Notes under the pieces: model-generated | Told to the model about the DNA's origin: nothing | The model's input: the letters and a program-made list of their open reading frames with translations, nothing else | Databases searched by the model: none | Program-made: the position numbers and the translations under genes | NCBI GenBank assembly: GCA_025350305.1 | Contig: JANXYC010000102.1 | Coordinates: 1 to 55,373, forward strand | Source: Cyclobacteriaceae bacterium | Lineage (GTDB): Bacteria; Bacteroidota; Bacteroidia; Cytophagales; Cyclobacteriaceae | Length of the DNA: 55,373 bases | Direction: 5' to 3' | Shown here: positions 52,815 through 55,373 of the stretch, one piece after another | How the letters are laid out: each line of letters begins with the position of its first letter | Position numbering within the stretch: position 1 is the first letter of the stretch

Positions 52815-53197
52815 TGGAAGAAGTATCCATTTTTAAAACAATTTATTCGGAAGAAGTTTATTCGATTCCTTCTCCTGTAACGGTGGTATTCGGAGTGCCC
52901 TGGAAGGAAGTGAAAGAAGACGATAAACAGCTCCTGTCCAAAATCCTGCAAGCCGTCAGACTTTCTCTTGATGCAGTCAGGTTCATTCACCAGCCTCATC
53001 TCGATTTATCAGCGTGGACCGAAAAACCACGACGAATGATTGCCTTTGTCCCGCCACCAAAAGGGTTGTCCGCCTATGAGGTGATCCAAACCGGAGAGAC
53101 TTCGGTGATCTTTTCGGACCCTCTTGAAATTCTAAATACGGACGATGCTGCCAAACGCAAACTTTGGAATACCTTAAAGACACTTTTCCCCTCTTAA
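52814..53197 (+). CDS. Conserved hypothetical protein
   Basis: A 127-residue soluble protein of alpha/beta character. Distinctive segments are VVFGVPWKEVKEDDKQLLSKIL, AVRLSLDAVRFIHQPHLDLS and SVIFSDPLEILNTDDAAKRKLWNTLK. I do not recognise the family. There is no signal or membrane segment. Its start codon shares a base with the thioesterase stop (TGATG), so the two are coexpressed. The end is 107 bases before hppA, which has its own promoter. Confidence 0.7.
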   Translation: MEEVSIFKTIYSEEVYSIPSPVTVVFGVPWKEVKEDDKQLLSKILQAVRLSLDAVRFIHQPHLDLSAWTEKPRRMIAFVPPPKGLSAYEVIQTGETSVIFSDPLEILNTDDAAKRKLWNTLKTLFPS

Positions 53198-53206
53198 AAA
53201 GGCTTT

Positions 53207-53237
53207 TTTGGTAATATTTTGCCTTCTTCTATCTTTG
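53207..53237 (+). promoter_or_regulatory. Bacteroidota-type promoter of hppA
   Basis: TTTG at 53207-53210, exactly 19 bases, then TATCTTTG at 53230-53237. This is a perfect match to the primary sigma consensus of the phylum (TTTG-N19-TAnnTTTG). It lies 68 bases upstream of the hppA ATG. Confidence 0.75.
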
Positions 53238-53304
53238 CGGGGCTTTTTTGATGCCCTGTCATGGACAAGGTATTTTTATTTTTAAACCTGACTATATAAT
53301 CTGT

Positions 53305-55373
53305 ATGCAAAACCTTCTTTATTATTTACCTCTTTTCGGAGTCCTGGGCCTTCTGTATGTTGCCTGGAAAAGTGCCTGGGTAAGTCGGCAAGACCCTGGG
53401 ACAGACAAAATGAAAAAAATTGCTGGTCACATTGCCGAAGGGGCGATGGCCTTTCTTAAAGCCGAATACAAAGTGCTTTTTGTTTTCATTCTCTGCGTTG
53501 CTTCGCTTTTGGCGTTGACCGCAAACAAAGACTCACATCCGATTGTGGGGCTTTCATTCATATTGGGTGCGGGTTGCTCGATACTTGCAGGATTTATCGG
53601 GATGAAAGTAGCTACCAAAGCAAATGTTAGAACAGCCAATGCTGCAAGAACCAGTCTGGGGAAGGCCCTGGAAGTTGCGTTTGCCGGTGGTTCTGTTATG
53701 GGAATGGGTGTTGTAGGGTTAGGTGTAATAGGCCTTAGCGTTCTTTTCATTGTATACAGTAATTGGTTTGGGGTGGATAATGCTGCATCATTGATGAAAG
53801 TAATTACTATCCTCACAGGGTTTTCGTTTGGAGCCTCATCCATTGCGCTTTTCGCCCGTGTAGGTGGTGGAATTTACACGAAGGCCGCTGATGTCGGTGG
53901 AGACTTGGTTGGGAAAATTGAAGCCGGAATTCCTGAAGACCATCCATTAAATCCTGCGACCATTGCGGACAATGTGGGTGACAATGTGGGTGACGTGGCT
54001 GGTATGGGCGCTGACCTATTTGAAAGTTATGTAGGCGCAATTGTGGGGACCATGGTACTTGGCGCAGTTTTTATGGGCCCCGGACTGACCGATAATTTTA
54101 ATGGACTTTCGCCCGTTTTAGTTCCATTGGTGCTGTCAGGAGCAGGGATCATTATGTCCATCATCGGAACTTTTTTTGTAAAAGTGAAGGAAGGTGGAAA
54201 TCCTCAAGCAGCGCTGAATACCGGGAACTTTGTCTCTTCTATTCTTACCGTGATTGCATCCTGGTTTATTATTAAATGGATGCTTCCGGAGACGTGGACA
54301 TTCGTGGATATGTTGTATGGAGGCAAGGAAGTTACATATTCAGCGACCGGTGTATTTTGGGCTACCATCATCGGTTTAGTGGTAGGCGTGCTAATTGGAT
54401 TAGTCACTGAATATTACACCGGTGGAGGAAAGCCCCCGGTGATGAGTATTGTGAGACAATCACAAACCGGTGCCGCAACAAACATCATTGCAGGACTGAG
54501 TGTTGGAATGATGTCAACTGCCATACCAATTCTTCTCGTCGCGGCGGGCATCTGGGGTTCATTTTATTTTGCCGGCTTATATGGAGTTGCCATTGCTGCC
54601 GTGGGAATGTTATCAAATTTAGGAATTCAATTAGCTGTAGATGCCTACGGACCCATTGCAGATAACTCTGGGGGAATAGCAGAGATGAGCCGCCTGCCAA
54701 AAGAAGTAAGAGGAAGAACGGATAAATTAGATGCTGTCGGAAATACAACCGCTGCCATTGGGAAAGGTTTTGCCATCGCATCTGCAGCCCTCACTGCCCT
54801 TGCCCTTTTTGCTGCGTTCATGCAGCAAACAAATTTGAAAGTAATTGATATCTCCAAGGCAGAAGTTATTTCAGCCTTATTTGTCGGAGGAATGCTACCA
54901 TTCGTCTTTTCTTCATTAGCGATGGGTGCTGTCGGTCGAGCCGCTATGGCGATGATACGAGAAGTAAGAAGACAATTCTCTGACATTCCTGAATTGAAGG
55001 CCGCTCTGGAAGTCATGAAACGCAATCCAGGGAAAAAAGAAGATGAGTTTAGCGAAGCTGATAGAAAAGTTTTTGACGCCGCCGAAGGTAAAGCCGAATA
55101 CGCAAAATGCGTGGACATATCTACCAAGGCGGCAATTCGTGAGATGATTTTACCCGGCCTATTGGCGGTTCTTGTTCCCGTAATCGTCGGACTTGCCTTC
55201 GGGGCTGAACCCTTGGCCGGAATGCTTGCAGGAGTAACCGTATCGGGTGTTCTTCTTGCCATATTTATGGCCAATGCCGGGGGTGCCTGGGACAATGCAA
55301 AAAAAGCCTTTGAAGAGGGGGTGGAAATAAACGGACAGATGTACTACAAAGGCTCTGATCCTCACAAGGCCGC
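53305..55373 (+). CDS. hppA: K+-dependent membrane pyrophosphatase HppA (3' end missing)
   Basis: A polytopic membrane enzyme coupling pyrophosphate hydrolysis to ion transport. About 689 residues are visible; the C-terminus lies outside the window. The substrate site [17 protein letters not shown] starts at residue 222; Glu240 in DLFESY is the helix-6 acidic residue of ion-selectivity type, and NTTAAIGKG (Ala483, Gly486) is the K+-dependent form rather than the Lys-containing K+-independent form. Together this favours a Na+- or Na+/H+-pumping enzyme, though ion choice needs experiment. ATG 53305 is supported by the promoter and the hydrophobic N-terminus. Frame remains open to the last base. 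Confidence 0.95.
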   Translation, partial: MQNLLYYLPLFGVLGLLYVAWKSAWVSRQDPGTDKMKKIAGHIAEGAMAFLKAEYKVLFVFILCVASLLALTANKDSHPIVGLSFILGAGCSILAGFIGMKVATKANVRTANAARTSLGKALEVAFAGGSVMGMGVVGLGVIGLSVLFIVYSNWFGVDNAASLMKVITILTGFSFGASSIALFARVGGGIYTKAADVGGDLVGKIEAGIPEDHPLNPATIADNVGDNVGDVAGMGADLFESYVGAIVGTMVLGAVFMGPGLTDNFNGLSPVLVPLVLSGAGIIMSIIGTFFVKVKEGGNPQAALNTGNFVSSILTVIASWFIIKWMLPETWTFVDMLYGGKEVTYSATGVFWATIIGLVVGVLIGLVTEYYTGGGKPPVMSIVRQSQTGAATNIIAGLSVGMMSTAIPILLVAAGIWGSFYFAGLYGVAIAAVGMLSNLGIQLAVDAYGPIADNSGGIAEMSRLPKEVRGRTDKLDAVGNTTAAIGKGFAIASAALTALALFAAFMQQTNLKVIDISKAEVISALFVGGMLPFVFSSLAMGAVGRAAMAMIREVRRQFSDIPELKAALEVMKRNPGKKEDEFSEADRKVFDAAEGKAEYAKCVDISTKAAIREMILPGLLAVLVPVIVGLAFGAEPLAGMLAGVTVSGVLLAIFMANAGGAWDNAKKAFEEGVEINGQMYYKGSDPHKA

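Noticed and set aside
54645-55295. 216-codon antisense frame across hppA
   Set aside because: Shadow of a strongly conserved membrane protein gene; Ala/Ser-rich translation is an artefact of codon use.

Overview
The window looks like a chromosomal segment of a Bacteroidota bacterium, probably of the Cytophagales type. Evidence: promoters of the TTTG-N19/20-TAnnTTTG kind upstream of hppA, trhO and the arsR-like gene; almost no Shine-Dalgarno sequences; a MerT-MerP fusion, GDCCVxC protein, DUF4468, TPR-CHAT and aspartokinase-homoserine dehydrogenase fusion gene set; and intergenic spaces full of short palindromic repeats. Genus cannot be settled from sequence alone. There is no rRNA, no CRISPR array, and I recognised no tRNA.

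Layout. 1-2.6 kb: end of a histidine operon (hisH partial, hisA, hisF, hisIE). 2.7-4.9 kb: an XRE regulator facing a tight metal operon (ArsR-type repressor with an operator-like palindrome, a MerT-MerP-thioredoxin-like three-domain fusion, a GDCCVxC protein). 4.9-13.6 kb: mostly single genes: exported superoxide dismutase, DUF1801 protein, membrane protein, iodotyrosine-deiodinase-like nitroreductase, alpha/beta hydrolase, cupin lipoprotein, a flavoprotein without its redox cysteines, PAP2 phosphatase, DUF937-like protein, riboflavin synthase. 13.6-20.1 kb: an AT-rich accessory stretch: an ECF sigma factor carrying its own HxxxCxxC and CxxC motifs, a membrane protein, a truncated TfoX-like gene, a REP-associated transposase with hairpins, an aberrant cysteine-synthase homologue, a truncated methyltransferase, a large inverted repeat, a possible HEPN protein and a DUF4468 protein. 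20.1-28.7 kb: tandem exported M20 amidohydrolases split by a miniature transposable element, an SDR dehydrogenase plus GH63-like glucosidase, and a decayed OmpA/PD40 gene. 28.8-42 kb: cysS, yidD, an exported GMC/subunit-3 sugar dehydrogenase with two Tat-type Gfo/Idh/MocA enzymes, an ACMSD-like decarboxylase, trhO, mogA and two tandem M23 peptidases whose duplication left a mogA fossil. 42-46 kb: an outer-membrane protein next to a secreted TPR-CHAT protein. 46-55 kb: pcm, thrABC behind a Thr/Ile-rich leader peptide, a second TfoX-like protein, an acyl-CoA thioesterase, an unknown protein, and a 3'-truncated K+-dependent membrane pyrophosphatase.

The most useful unexpected items are: an 89-bp MITE in two near-identical copies, each with a 4-bp target duplication; an 18-residue thr leader peptide; the ArsR/MerTP-thioredoxin/GDCCVxC operon; the cysteine-equipped sigma factor; and the duplication scar between the M23 genes.
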